64,000 nucleotides of DNA, from contig CP047423.1 in the NCBI GenBank assembly GCA_014058405.1, positions 2,960,501 through 3,024,500 on the forward strand, read 5' to 3'. The position numbers and the translations under genes are program-made. The notes under the pieces were generated by a model. That model searched no databases. It was not told the origin of the DNA and saw nothing but the letters and a program-made list of their open reading frames with translations. Below, piece after piece: positions 43,824-53,185 of the stretch (the stretch's first letter is position 1; each line of letters opens with the position of its first letter). The DNA is from Candidatus Nitrospira kreftii (GTDB taxonomy: Bacteria; Nitrospirota; Nitrospiria; Nitrospirales; Nitrospiraceae).

Positions 43824-45683
43824 ATGTCGCCTGTTATGACTACCTCACGAAGCGCTCAACTCACCACGATCATTCGTCGGACAGATCGCCTCATCGAACG
43901 CGGCACCAGCATCAGCGCATCCTTTACGCGGTGGCGGCTGGCCATTTTCCTCATCGGCCTCGTCGTGACGATCACCCTCTACAAGCTCGACTGGTATCAC
44001 AGCGGGAACCTCGGGCTCGGGCTGTTCCTTGCTCTCTTCATCACCGTGGCCGCGTATCATAACAGGGTAGAAACTCGGATTCACCGGCTTCGCCACTGGA
44101 AGCACATCAAGCTGACTCATCAGGCTCGGATCGCATTGGATTGGCCTGCGATTCCACCACGGCCCGATGAGGCTCCGAAGTCTCATCCGTTCGCCGCCGA
44201 TCTGGATCTCTTCGGTCCGCATTCCTTAACGCATCTCCTCGACACAACCGTATCGGACCATGGCCGAGAACGTTTACAGAGTTGGCTCCTGGAACAGCCG
44301 GCTTCCCCGATAGACTGGCATACGCGGCAGTCTTTGGTGAAAGAGCTGACAGTTCGCTCCTTGTTCCGTGACCGTCTTGCGCTCGATGCGAAACTGACGG
44401 GGGACCAGGAAATCAACGGCAAGCGATTGGCCGCCGTCGCGGAACATCCAATCAACTTGCCACACCTGGACACCATCCTTGCGGTCCAAAGCCTTCTCGC
44501 CCTGACGACGATCAGCCTCGCCCTCGCCACGATCTTCGGCCTGCTCCCCGGCTATTGGATGTTTTCGTTTGCGGCCTACGTGGTGATCTACTTCATGACC
44601 GACCAGGGGGAAGAGTTGCTGGAGCATGCGGTGGGTTTGCATCATGAAACGGAGCGGCTAGCCACAGTCCTCGGTTATATTGAGCGGTACGCGAGCCGGC
44701 GAAATACGGCACTCGCTTCAACATGGGCCAGGCTGATCGGTGGAGTCAGTCCCACGTTGCAACTCGCACGCGCCGCGCGCACATTGCACGCGATCAGTAT
44801 CAAGGCTCACCCCCTCGTTCATCTGGCAATCAACGCGCTCTGTCCATGGGATCTCTGGTTCCTGCGCCGGCTGATTCACACCCAACACGAGATCAAGCAA
44901 GCCCTTCCTCAGTGGCTGAACTGTTTGGCAGAAATCGAAGCGGCGGCGGCGCTGGCCACCTTTGCGTATCTCCACCCGGACTACGCCTGGCCGACCCCGA
45001 TCACCCCCATCGGCGAACAGAACGGCATCTCCCCAAGTCTGCAAGCTGGTCGACTCGCGCACCCCTTGCTGTCCGCCGACACCCGCGTCGCCAACGATGT
45101 TCGTTTGGCTGGGCGTGGCTCGATACACCTCATCACGGGCTCAAACATGTCCGGCAAAAGCACGTTTCTCCGCACCATTGGGATCAATCTCTGTCTCGCA
45201 CAAGCTGGGGGACCTGTCTGTGGATGCTCATTCGAGTGGACATGGAGCCAGCTGGCCTGTTGCATCCGCGTCGATGATTCGCTCGATGCCGGTCTGTCGT
45301 TTTTCTACGCTGAAGTCAAACGACTCAAAGCGATCCTGGATGCGACTCGGGAGTCGACCGCGCCACCCGTACTGTTTCTGATCGACGAGATTTTCAAAGG
45401 CACCAACAACCGGGAGCGGCTCATCGGCAGCCAGGCCTACATTACGACCCTGTCGCATGGAAACGGTTTCGGCCTGGTCAGCACCCACGATCTAGAGCTG
45501 GCGGATTTGGAAACGACTGTGCCACGACTAATTAATGCGCATTTCCAAGAAACAGTGTCGAACGGCGCACTCGAGTTCGATTACCAGCTACGACCAGGCC
45601 CCTGCCCAACGACAAACGCCCTAAGGATTATGGAGCTTGAAGGTCTGCCTATTTCCAGAGAGATCCACAATCAGGCACAATAG
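43824..45683 (+). CDS. Membrane-anchored MutS-like ATPase
   Basis: 619 residues. Two membrane helices near the N-terminus (RLAIFLIGLVVTITLYKL, LGLFLALFITVAAYHN) and two more in the middle (IFGLLPGYWMFSFAAYVVIY). The C-terminus is a MutS-type ATPase: Walker A ITGSNMSGKSTFLRT, the helix LCLAQAGGPV, the Walker B FLIDEIFKGTNNRERL and STHDLELAD. It lacks the N-terminal mismatch-binding domain. Members of this membrane-linked MutS family have no proven role. First gene of a plus-strand run with the acyltransferase nine bases downstream. Confidence 0.88.
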   Translation: MSPVMTTSRSAQLTTIIRRTDRLIERGTSISASFTRWRLAIFLIGLVVTITLYKLDWYHSGNLGLGLFLALFITVAAYHNRVETRIHRLRHWKHIKLTHQARIALDWPAIPPRPDEAPKSHPFAADLDLFGPHSLTHLLDTTVSDHGRERLQSWLLEQPASPIDWHTRQSLVKELTVRSLFRDRLALDAKLTGDQEINGKRLAAVAEHPINLPHLDTILAVQSLLALTTISLALATIFGLLPGYWMFSFAAYVVIYFMTDQGEELLEHAVGLHHETERLATVLGYIERYASRRNTALASTWARLIGGVSPTLQLARAARTLHAISIKAHPLVHLAINALCPWDLWFLRRLIHTQHEIKQALPQWLNCLAEIEAAAALATFAYLHPDYAWPTPITPIGEQNGISPSLQAGRLAHPLLSADTRVANDVRLAGRGSIHLITGSNMSGKSTFLRTIGINLCLAQAGGPVCGCSFEWTWSQLACCIRVDDSLDAGLSFFYAEVKRLKAILDATRESTAPPVLFLIDEIFKGTNNRERLIGSQAYITTLSHGNGFGLVSTHDLELADLETTVPRLINAHFQETVSNGALEFDYQLRPGPCPTTNALRIMELEGLPISREIHNQAQ

Positions 45684-45692
45684 ACTTCACGG

Positions 45693-48600
45693 ATGATCAC
45701 CACGGCCGGTCCTGTCCCTCAGCGATCCCCGCATCCTTCTCCACTTCGTGGCCTCCTCATGGCTCAATTCTGTGGTGCGTTCAACGACAACGCGTGGAAA
45801 CTCATGGTGGCCCTGTTGGCCATTCGCCAAGCGACCACGGGCTTGACACCAGGACCTGAACTGGAAACGGTCGCTCAGACCCAGACCGCAATGGCCTTTG
45901 TCGTGTTCACCCTTCCGTTGGTCCTCCTTTCTCTTGTCGGAGGCACCTTAGCTGATCGCCTCAGTAAGCGATCCGTGATTATTGCTATTAAGGTCGTGGA
46001 GGTGTTTCTCATGGGATCCGCCACGGTCGCTTTGTGGTTGAATCCTGCCGGTGGCATGCTTCCCTTGATTGTGCTCTGCGGCATGGGGGTGCATAGTGCC
46101 CTCTTTAGCCCGTCGAAATACGGCATCCTGCCAGAACTGATCCCACACGAACGCCTCGCTCAGGGGAACGGCCTCCTAGAGATGTGGACCTTTGCGGCGA
46201 TTCTCACAGGAACCGCAGCCGGTGGATTCCTTCTGCAGGTTGCCGGTGATCACACCTGGCTGGCTCCCCTGGCACTGACCGGCCTCTCGTTCCTCGGTCT
46301 CACCACTGCCTTGGGTATTCCACAGGTACCAGCTGCTCGCTCAGTTGGAGGAGTAGGGGCCACTCTCCGAGGTGCTTGGGCAGCGATTCAGTCTGAACAG
46401 ATGCTGCGTATGGCGATCCCCATGGAGATCCTCTTCTGGACGATTGCGAGCCTGTTCAGTCAAAACCTACTCGTGTATGCCAAGGCCGTCCTCCAGCTCT
46501 CCGATGCGATGTCTGGCCTTCCACTCACCGTACTATCGGTGGGCATCGGAATCGGAGCCGTGTTGGTCGGACGGATATCACAAAATCGAGTGGAATACGG
46601 GCTGATTCCCCTGGGTGCCACCGGCGTCTTTCTCACCTTGCTTTTGCTCGGCGCGCTGACACCTCCATTGTCTGGAACGTTTCTTATGATGATCGCTCTG
46701 GGAATTTCCAGTTCGTTCATCTTCGTTCCCCTGAACGCCATTCTCCAATGGAAATCCCCTCCAGACCGGCGCGGTGCCGTCATTTCCTTTTCCAACACCT
46801 GTGTCTTCACAGGGATTTTGTTGGGATCTGTCACCGGTGGATCCTTAGCCCATGCCGGTCTCTCAACAAGCGGGATCTTCTTGGCCACCGCCTTCATGAC
46901 CGTGGCCGGTATCGCATGGGCCATATGGCTCTTGCCTGATACATTGCTTCGGCTGATACTGGTCATCCTTACCCATACCGTTTATCGGCTTCGCATTGTC
47001 GGCCAGTCTCATATTCCATCAGCCAGCGGTGCACTCCTCGTTCCCAACCATGTCTCTTTTATCGACGGATTTCTGTTGATCGCCAGCGTGGATCGCCCGA
47101 TACGCTTTGTCGTCGATGCGCAATATGCCGAGCATCCATTTTTCAAACCGTTCATGAAGGCTCTCGATGTCATCCCAATTTCTTCTCATGGCGGATTGCG
47201 GGTCATCCTGAAAGCACTTCGTGAGGCTGGCACCGCACTCGACCAGGGCGACCTTGTCTGTATTTTCCCTGAAGGCCAGATCACTCGCACCGGCACGCTC
47301 CTGCCGTTCCGTCGGGGTTTTGAACGGATCGTAAAAGGACGAACGGTTCCGATCATCCCGGTTCATCTGGATCGCGTCTGGGGCAGCATCTTCAGCTTCA
47401 ATCATGGACGCTTTCTTTGGAAAATTCCGGAACAACTCCCCTACCCAGTCACGGTTTCGTTCGGTTTACCTTTGCCTCCAGGTACGACAGCGGACACATT
47501 GCGGACGAAGATTCACGAGCTCGGCGAAGCCGCCTGGCAACTGAGGAAGCCCGATCGCCGCCCCCTCCATCGTCAGTTTATCTCTGCGATGCGTCGCTAC
47601 CCATTCCGCATGGCCATGGCCGACCAGAATCGCCCCCGCGTGTCGTCACTGCAGGCTCTAATCGGATCGATCGTCCTCGCTCGCACGCTTCGACCCTATT
47701 GGCAGGGCCAAGACCATATCGGCGTCCTGCTGCCGCCGACAGTCGCCACCGCCTTGGTGAACGTCGCTGCGGCGCTCTGCGGCAAGACCATCGTGAACCT
47801 GAACTATACTGTTGGTAAATCCGGTTTGGAAGCCGCGGCGCGCCTGGCAGGGCTGCGCACGATCGTCACAAGCCATACCTTTATCGACAAAGCCAAGCTC
47901 GACCTGCCGGATGGACCGTCGGTGATTTGGCTGGAGGATGTGGCCATGACGATCGGCACTGTCCCGAAAGCGGTCGCTGCGCTTCTGGCCCTGTTCGCTC
48001 CCTGCCGCCTTATTGAACGCGCCTGCGGGCAAGTCACTCCGCTCACTCCGGACAGCCTGGCCACAATCATCTTCAGCAGCGGCAGTACCGGAGAACCCAA
48101 AGGCGTTATGCTTTCGCACTTCAGCATCGACGCCAACTGCCAAGGGGCCACCCAGATGCTTCATCTCTATCAAGACGAACGGGTTCTCGGCATCTTGCCG
48201 TTCTTTCATTCATTCGGGTACATGGTCTTCTGGTTTGTGATGTTCAATAATGCGGCGATGATCTTTCACCCGTCACCGCTCGATGTGGCGGCGATCGGCG
48301 AACTGATCCGCCAGCATCGCGTCACGTTCATCGTCATTACCCCAACCTTTTTACAGCTCTATGCCCGCCGCTGCACACCGGAACAGTTCAGTTCCGTGCG
48401 CGTCATTCTCACCGGCGCGGAAAAGCTGTCCGCACGGCTTGCGCAATCGATCGAGGACAAGTTCGGCATCGGACCGATCGAAGGTTACGGCGTCACGGAA
48501 TGTGCTCCTGTCATCGCCGTCAATTGCCCAGACTTCCGCGCTGCAGGGTATTACCAACCAGCATCGCGCCGCGGTACCGTCGGCCAACCGCTCCCTGGGG

Positions 48601-49142
48601 TGTCACTACGGATCGTGGATCCGGACCATGACACCCCGTTGCCAACCGGTGCGTCTGGTATGTTGCTGGTGAAGGGGCCGAACGTGATGAATGGCTATCT
48701 AGGCCGTGAAGACCTCACCACCCAAGTGATGCGGGATGGCTGGTACGTCACGGGGGACATCGCTTCGTTGGATGACGATGGATTTTTGACCATCACCGAC
48801 CGGCTTTCTCGGTTCTCCAAAATCGGAGGCGAGATGGTCCCGCACGGGAAAGTTGAAGAAGCGTTGCAACAGGTAGCCGGAGCTGATTCCCAAGTCTTCG
48901 CCGTGACCGGTCTTCCTGATGACAAGAAGGGAGAGAGGTTGGTCGTACTGCATACACTCGATGAAAGCATGATTCCCGATATCCTGGGGAAACTGTCGAT
49001 GATGGGGCTCCCGAATCTCTTCATCCCATCTCGGCAACATTTCGTGATGGTGGAAGCCATACCGGTCCTCGGGACCGGGAAATTAGACCTGCGAGGGGTG
49101 AAGCGAATCGCGATGGAGCGGCTGCGGTCTGGTGAAACGTGA
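45693..49142 (+). CDS. aas: Fused LplT-PlsC-acyl-ACP synthetase (Aas-type)
   Basis: 1149 residues in three parts. Residues about 1-425 are an MFS carrier of the lysophospholipid transporter type (FCGAFNDNAWKLMVALLAIR). Residues about 440-610 are a PlsC acyltransferase with the NHVSFIDG catalytic H-x4-D block and FPEGQITRTG. The rest is an AMP-binding acyl-ACP synthetase (IIFSSGSTGEPKGVMLSHFS; GYGVTECAPVIAVN; GDIASLDDDG). Together they would import 2-acyl lysophospholipid and reacylate it. In E. coli, LplT and Aas are separate proteins; here they form one chain. Confidence 0.93.
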   Translation: MITTAGPVPQRSPHPSPLRGLLMAQFCGAFNDNAWKLMVALLAIRQATTGLTPGPELETVAQTQTAMAFVVFTLPLVLLSLVGGTLADRLSKRSVIIAIKVVEVFLMGSATVALWLNPAGGMLPLIVLCGMGVHSALFSPSKYGILPELIPHERLAQGNGLLEMWTFAAILTGTAAGGFLLQVAGDHTWLAPLALTGLSFLGLTTALGIPQVPAARSVGGVGATLRGAWAAIQSEQMLRMAIPMEILFWTIASLFSQNLLVYAKAVLQLSDAMSGLPLTVLSVGIGIGAVLVGRISQNRVEYGLIPLGATGVFLTLLLLGALTPPLSGTFLMMIALGISSSFIFVPLNAILQWKSPPDRRGAVISFSNTCVFTGILLGSVTGGSLAHAGLSTSGIFLATAFMTVAGIAWAIWLLPDTLLRLILVILTHTVYRLRIVGQSHIPSASGALLVPNHVSFIDGFLLIASVDRPIRFVVDAQYAEHPFFKPFMKALDVIPISSHGGLRVILKALREAGTALDQGDLVCIFPEGQITRTGTLLPFRRGFERIVKGRTVPIIPVHLDRVWGSIFSFNHGRFLWKIPEQLPYPVTVSFGLPLPPGTTADTLRTKIHELGEAAWQLRKPDRRPLHRQFISAMRRYPFRMAMADQNRPRVSSLQALIGSIVLARTLRPYWQGQDHIGVLLPPTVATALVNVAAALCGKTIVNLNYTVGKSGLEAAARLAGLRTIVTSHTFIDKAKLDLPDGPSVIWLEDVAMTIGTVPKAVAALLALFAPCRLIERACGQVTPLTPDSLATIIFSSGSTGEPKGVMLSHFSIDANCQGATQMLHLYQDERVLGILPFFHSFGYMVFWFVMFNNAAMIFHPSPLDVAAIGELIRQHRVTFIVITPTFLQLYARRCTPEQFSSVRVILTGAEKLSARLAQSIEDKFGIGPIEGYGVTECAPVIAVNCPDFRAAGYYQPASRRGTVGQPLPGVSLRIVDPDHDTPLPTGASGMLLVKGPNVMNGYLGREDLTTQVMRDGWYVTGDIASLDDDGFLTITDRLSRFSKIGGEMVPHGKVEEALQQVAGADSQVFAVTGLPDDKKGERLVVLHTLDESMIPDILGKLSMMGLPNLFIPSRQHFVMVEAIPVLGTGKLDLRGVKRIAMERLRSGET

Positions 49143-49193
49143 AGCGCATCTCGCAAGAAAAAGAACGATGCGATTAAGGCAGCGCGCCGACGG

Positions 49194-50213
49194 ATGACTC
49201 ATTTCTCACATCACTTCACGGATGACGCTTCACGAGATACGGCTAGGAAGTCCCTCATTGATTGCCATGTTCATCTCGCCGCGTTGCCCGACGGTGACAA
49301 CGGCTGCTACATCTCGCCGAAACTCCTTCGCAGTCCGTTGTTCCGTTTTCTCCTCTGGAAACACGACCTCTCACCGGCACATCCACATGAAGCCAATCAG
49401 CAATATCTGAACGACCTCATCACGGAGCTACGCGCCTCACGCCATGTTTCGAAAGCAGTGCTGCTCGGTATGGATGGATTCTACGATCAAAGCGGTTTGC
49501 TTAATCGCCGGCACACCGACTTTCTGGTCAGTAACGATTACGTGTTCAAGACTGTGAGCGCCAACCCAGATATCTTTTTGGCGGGTCCATCCGTCAATCC
49601 GCAGCGCGAAGATGCCATCGACGAAGTTCATCGCTGTGGCGATGCCGGGGCCGTTCTGATCAAAGTCTTACCCAACGCCCAACACTTCGATCCAGCTGAT
49701 CCGAAATACGTCCCGTTCTACCGCGCTCTAGCAGAGCGAAAACTCCCGTTCTTGAGTCACGTCGGCTATGAGTTCAGTCTGATCGGAAAAGACCAATCGC
49801 TTGGAGATCCAAAACGGCTTCGTCTCGCGCTTGACGAAGGGGTGACCGTCATCGCAGCTCACGCCTGCAGCTATGGCCTGATGCTGTATGAAAAGTTTCT
49901 GCCCACTTTTCGTGAACTCGCGCGGCGTTACCCGCATTTCTACGCTGACATTTCGGCCCTCACCCAACCTCATCGCATGAAGATGCTCCTACACCTACGA
50001 CACCAGCCGGACCTTCAATCGCGCCTCTTCTTTGGGACGGACTACCCACTGTCTGTTTTCCACGTGGCGGCTTGGGGACGGGTATGTCCGGGCACGTTGT
50101 GGAGGATGATCCGCACGAAAAACCGGTTCGACCGACAGGTGGAGGTGTGTACAGGGCTTGGGCTTGGATTCCGCTCATTCGGAGAGCTCTTGACACCCTC
50201 GACAAGTCACTAG
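49194..50213 (+). CDS. Amidohydrolase-family TIM-barrel protein
   Basis: 339 residues. The motif DCHVHL near residue 23 is the first metal-binding HxH of amidohydrolase-2-type barrels; later GAVLIKVLPNAQHFDP, FLSHVGYE and FGTDYPLS (the terminal Asp) complete the site. A hydrolase or decarboxylase acting on an unknown small substrate. The first 20 residues overlap a TTCACG-rich repeat and may not be conserved; the start is the ATG at 49194 without a strong ribosome site. Confidence 0.8.
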   Translation: MTHFSHHFTDDASRDTARKSLIDCHVHLAALPDGDNGCYISPKLLRSPLFRFLLWKHDLSPAHPHEANQQYLNDLITELRASRHVSKAVLLGMDGFYDQSGLLNRRHTDFLVSNDYVFKTVSANPDIFLAGPSVNPQREDAIDEVHRCGDAGAVLIKVLPNAQHFDPADPKYVPFYRALAERKLPFLSHVGYEFSLIGKDQSLGDPKRLRLALDEGVTVIAAHACSYGLMLYEKFLPTFRELARRYPHFYADISALTQPHRMKMLLHLRHQPDLQSRLFFGTDYPLSVFHVAAWGRVCPGTLWRMIRTKNRFDRQVEVCTGLGLGFRSFGELLTPSTSH

Positions 50214-50219
50214 GCAAAG

Positions 50220-50717
50220 ATGGAGCGTGATCAGATACTCGCCACCCTTCGCGAAAGGATTCTGGCATTCGCGACATCACGTGTATCAAGGGATCATGCC
50301 GAGGACCTGACCCAAGACGTGCTGACAGTCCTCCATGATAAGTATCCAACAGTGAGCGAGCTGACGGAACTGGTCCCTCTTGCTTTTCAAGTTCTGCGAT
50401 ACAAAATGCTGGATGCGCATCGGAAAGCCTTGAGGCGCGGGGAGTACAATCAGGAATCGATCGAAGACCTGCCGCTTGCCGATCCCGGCGACGATCCGGT
50501 CACTCAACTCGACCAGAAACAACGCGTTGATCGGCTGCTCGCGGCCATGGCTCAGCTCGGAGAACATTGCCGGGAGTTGTTCAGATGGAAGCTGGAAGGC
50601 AAGAGCTTCCCCGAGATTCAGAAATTGATGAATCAGACCTCCATCAATACAATCTACACATGGGACTTGCGGTGCCGAAAACAACTATTGACGTTCATGG
50701 GCGATAGTTGGGAGTAG
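50220..50717 (+). CDS. ECF-type RNA polymerase sigma factor
   Basis: 165 residues. Region 2 is visible as DHAEDLTQDVLTVLHDKYPT and then QVLRYKMLDAHRKALRRGEY; region 4 is the helix-turn-helix KSFPEIQKLMNQTSINTIYT, with a terminal DLRCRKQL. It lies just before a membrane protein whose gene starts 11 bases further on and whose start overlaps it in a different frame, a common sigma/anti-sigma arrangement. The ATG at 50220 lacks a clear ribosome site. Confidence 0.88.
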   Translation: MERDQILATLRERILAFATSRVSRDHAEDLTQDVLTVLHDKYPTVSELTELVPLAFQVLRYKMLDAHRKALRRGEYNQESIEDLPLADPGDDPVTQLDQKQRVDRLLAAMAQLGEHCRELFRWKLEGKSFPEIQKLMNQTSINTIYTWDLRCRKQLLTFMGDSWE

Positions 50718-50728
50718 ATTCAACGACT

Positions 50729-52102
50729 ATGTCCGAGCATGATTTAGAGAAGCTGCTTGGTGGCTTTGCAGCCGACACGTTGACGCCTGAAGAAAAGCAA
50801 CGGCTCTACAGCGCGGCGCTGCGAGACCAAGCACTATTCAATTCACTCGCTGACGAACAGGCACTGAAGGAGTTACTGACTGATCCCGTGGTACGCCATA
50901 GGCTCTTGCAGTCTGTACAAACGACAGACCCGACAACTGACGGAGGCCCTGCGTCATGGCTCGATTGGATTCGCCGCCCAGCCGGACTTGCTTGGGCTGG
51001 TGGCTTCGCCGCAGCCGTCCTCGCAATTGTCCTCGGCACTAACATCTATCAAGAAAGTCTAAGACAGGCAGGCCGATCCGTCGCCATCGAAGAGGAGTCA
51101 CCTAGAATCACACCTACTCCAGCACCTCATGAACCTCAACCAGCCTCACCTGCGATCGGTGAGCCTCGGTTGAAAGCACAAACCAATCCAAAATTAGCAG
51201 ACACCCCTGGGAAAGAGACACCTGTCGCCAAGAAGGCCAAACAAGAAACCGAGATGACGGCCAAATCAAACGAAGAGCCGACAGCGACGTACTCCGAACC
51301 GGATGGGTTACAAGGACGTTCTCAATCCACTCCGCGTACATTCACACAATCAAACCAAGATGCGCCGGACTCGGCCGATCAAAATCGCGCGAACGCCCCC
51401 TCAAACTCTGCTTTAGGGCCTACACCGGCCAATGAACTGGCTACTGCAGCACCTACTGGACACGTTGGCTCAGGGTTGAGCGCTCGCTCCTTGTTCTACG
51501 GAGACACAGCGGAATTTACTTCTGAACTGATGACAGGAGAGCAAGAACGTAGTGATTCCGCACAGCAATATGAACGGCTTGAACAGAAGAAGAGACTGTC
51601 GCGTGCCAACCAAACGAGGAACCTTGCCGGCGCTACCAAGCCACTGGGCATTCGTTACAGCCTAGCGACTTACGGAATGGAGAGGTCTCATGATGACACA
51701 GACGCTAGAGCCTCGATCCAGGCAGATTCGACTGACCTGATGATCGAGGCTAATCAGGACGGCTTCTTTCAGGTGTGGGGAGATGACGGTGCCCTACAGC
51801 CTCACCTCTTGTTCCCTCTGACAGAACAAGACCCGATTTCATCACGGCTGATTGCCCATCAGCTTAGGAGAATCCCCATTCTTGCGGTCTATCGGACGAT
51901 TACAATTCGCTTCTCTCGCATGCCATTTGAAACACTCTCTAGTAAGGACCTTATCGAGATGAGTCGGTCGTCAGTTGGGCAACTTCACGAATCCTCCACT
52001 TCCATGGGAGCGTCCGGCTTCCAAGAACTGGCGATCTACGTGGTCCATCAGGATCCCTCGGCGGGCATGCTCGTGGTCCGGATTCCGATACACCAACCAT
52101 GA
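50729..52102 (+). CDS. Membrane protein with anti-sigma-like N-terminus and DUF4384-like C-terminus
   Basis: 457 residues from the ATG at 50729. The N-terminal 70 residues (LEKLLGGFAADTLTPEEKQR) resemble the zinc-less anti-sigma module that follows ECF genes. One membrane helix is at about residues 90-111 (AWAGGFAAAVLAIVLGTNIY). A long Pro/Thr/Ala/Gln-rich linker leads to a C-terminal domain (DLMIEANQDGFFQVWGDDG, LLFPLTEQDPISSRL) with the look of DUF4384. It probably restrains the upstream sigma factor and receives an envelope signal. Confidence 0.75.
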   Translation: MSEHDLEKLLGGFAADTLTPEEKQRLYSAALRDQALFNSLADEQALKELLTDPVVRHRLLQSVQTTDPTTDGGPASWLDWIRRPAGLAWAGGFAAAVLAIVLGTNIYQESLRQAGRSVAIEEESPRITPTPAPHEPQPASPAIGEPRLKAQTNPKLADTPGKETPVAKKAKQETEMTAKSNEEPTATYSEPDGLQGRSQSTPRTFTQSNQDAPDSADQNRANAPSNSALGPTPANELATAAPTGHVGSGLSARSLFYGDTAEFTSELMTGEQERSDSAQQYERLEQKKRLSRANQTRNLAGATKPLGIRYSLATYGMERSHDDTDARASIQADSTDLMIEANQDGFFQVWGDDGALQPHLLFPLTEQDPISSRLIAHQLRRIPILAVYRTITIRFSRMPFETLSSKDLIEMSRSSVGQLHESSTSMGASGFQELAIYVVHQDPSAGMLVVRIPIHQP

Positions 52103-52140
52103 GAAATCGACCAGTACGGTCGAGGAGCGCTCCAGCACAA

Positions 52141-52177
52141 CAAAGGGGCCGTTCTCCGCAGGAGAACGGCCCCTTTG
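52141..52177. terminator. Strong bidirectional terminator hairpin
   Basis: A perfect 17-bp stem, CAAAGGGGCCGTTCTCC against GGAGAACGGCCCCTTTG, with a GCA loop. The AAA and TTT at the stem base provide short runs of U in either direction. It lies between the convergent anti-sigma-like gene (ends 52102) and the lipoprotein gene (ends 52207). Confidence 0.85.
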
Positions 52178-52206
52178 AACAACCCCAGCAACCGATCAGG
52201 AGGATC

Positions 52207-52893
52207 TTATGGGCTTACTGAAATACGATCCTTGATGAGATCGAAGGTTTCCTTCGGCACGACATTCTTGGCCACCAATTCACCCTTCACCCGATAGGGA
52301 CGATTATTCACAATCCGATCAGCTTCATCCTGTTTCAACCCCAAGAAGAGAATCATATCGTTTGCTGAAACCTTATTGATATTCATCGATGTGGAAGTCG
52401 ATGCCGGAGCGACGGAAGCCGTCCCGGAGGACCCCTGTTTTGGAGTCAGTGTGGCCGCCTGCACCGATCCCCCTGACTGAGATCGATCCTTGAGCTCCTT
52501 CTGATAGCGAGCCACCAATGATTTGAGCGTGTCGTTATGACGTTTGACGTCCTGATATTCCTGCTTCACGTTCCGATTTTGGGCCGACAACGCTTTGACT
52601 TTGTCCTCCAGCTCCTTCGTTCGGGACTCAATCGTTCCTCGTTCCGCGTCACGTCCATGTTCAATTCGTTGCAGTTCATCCCGAGCGGCCTCGGCCTCGT
52701 TGTTGAATTTGACGTTCAGCTCCTTGAGCGTCCGCACCTGCTGTTCCATCGCGACTCTCTGTTGGCGAGCCTTTTCCAACTCCATCTTGGCGCTATCCGC
52801 TTCGGTCAGCGCTTCTTGGTATTTCTTGTTGGATACGCAACCCGTAGTCAACACCGCGCCAATCAACACTATCGCCGTCCACTCGCGTTTCAT
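52207..52893 (-). CDS. Coiled-coil lipoprotein with helix-hairpin-helix end
   Basis: 228 residues. The signal sequence ends at a lipobox (GAVLTTGC). Residues about 25-140 are an extended coiled coil. After a Ser/Thr/Ala linker, the C-terminus (NKVSANDMILFLGLKQDEAD, RIVNNRPYRVKGELVA) is a helix-hairpin-helix like that of ComEA. It is probably a periplasmic, membrane-tethered protein that could bind DNA or peptidoglycan partners; the actual role is unknown. Confidence 0.83.
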   Translation of the reverse strand: MKREWTAIVLIGAVLTTGCVSNKKYQEALTEADSAKMELEKARQQRVAMEQQVRTLKELNVKFNNEAEAARDELQRIEHGRDAERGTIESRTKELEDKVKALSAQNRNVKQEYQDVKRHNDTLKSLVARYQKELKDRSQSGGSVQAATLTPKQGSSGTASVAPASTSTSMNINKVSANDMILFLGLKQDEADRIVNNRPYRVKGELVAKNVVPKETFDLIKDRISVSP

Positions 52894-53185
52894 GCGATCC
52901 TCCCTCCATCAAGTCCTACAGCTTGAATGTGTTTCATACGGATCTCCATTCCCACCCTATCCTGCACCTCGTCCTTGGAATGGCTTTCTTTGTGTGTATG
53001 CCAACCTCCAGGCATTGTCAACATATTTGCTCTTGCATGAGACCGATCTCGCACTCATCTTCAATACGAGAAGAAGGTCTCACACGCTTGACGGATCGTC
53101 ATTGCTCTGTGATTATCCGTGACATTCTATCAAACAAAACCAGGGAGGGTGAACCTCCCCTTTGCGATCGGTAGCGGAGTACATA

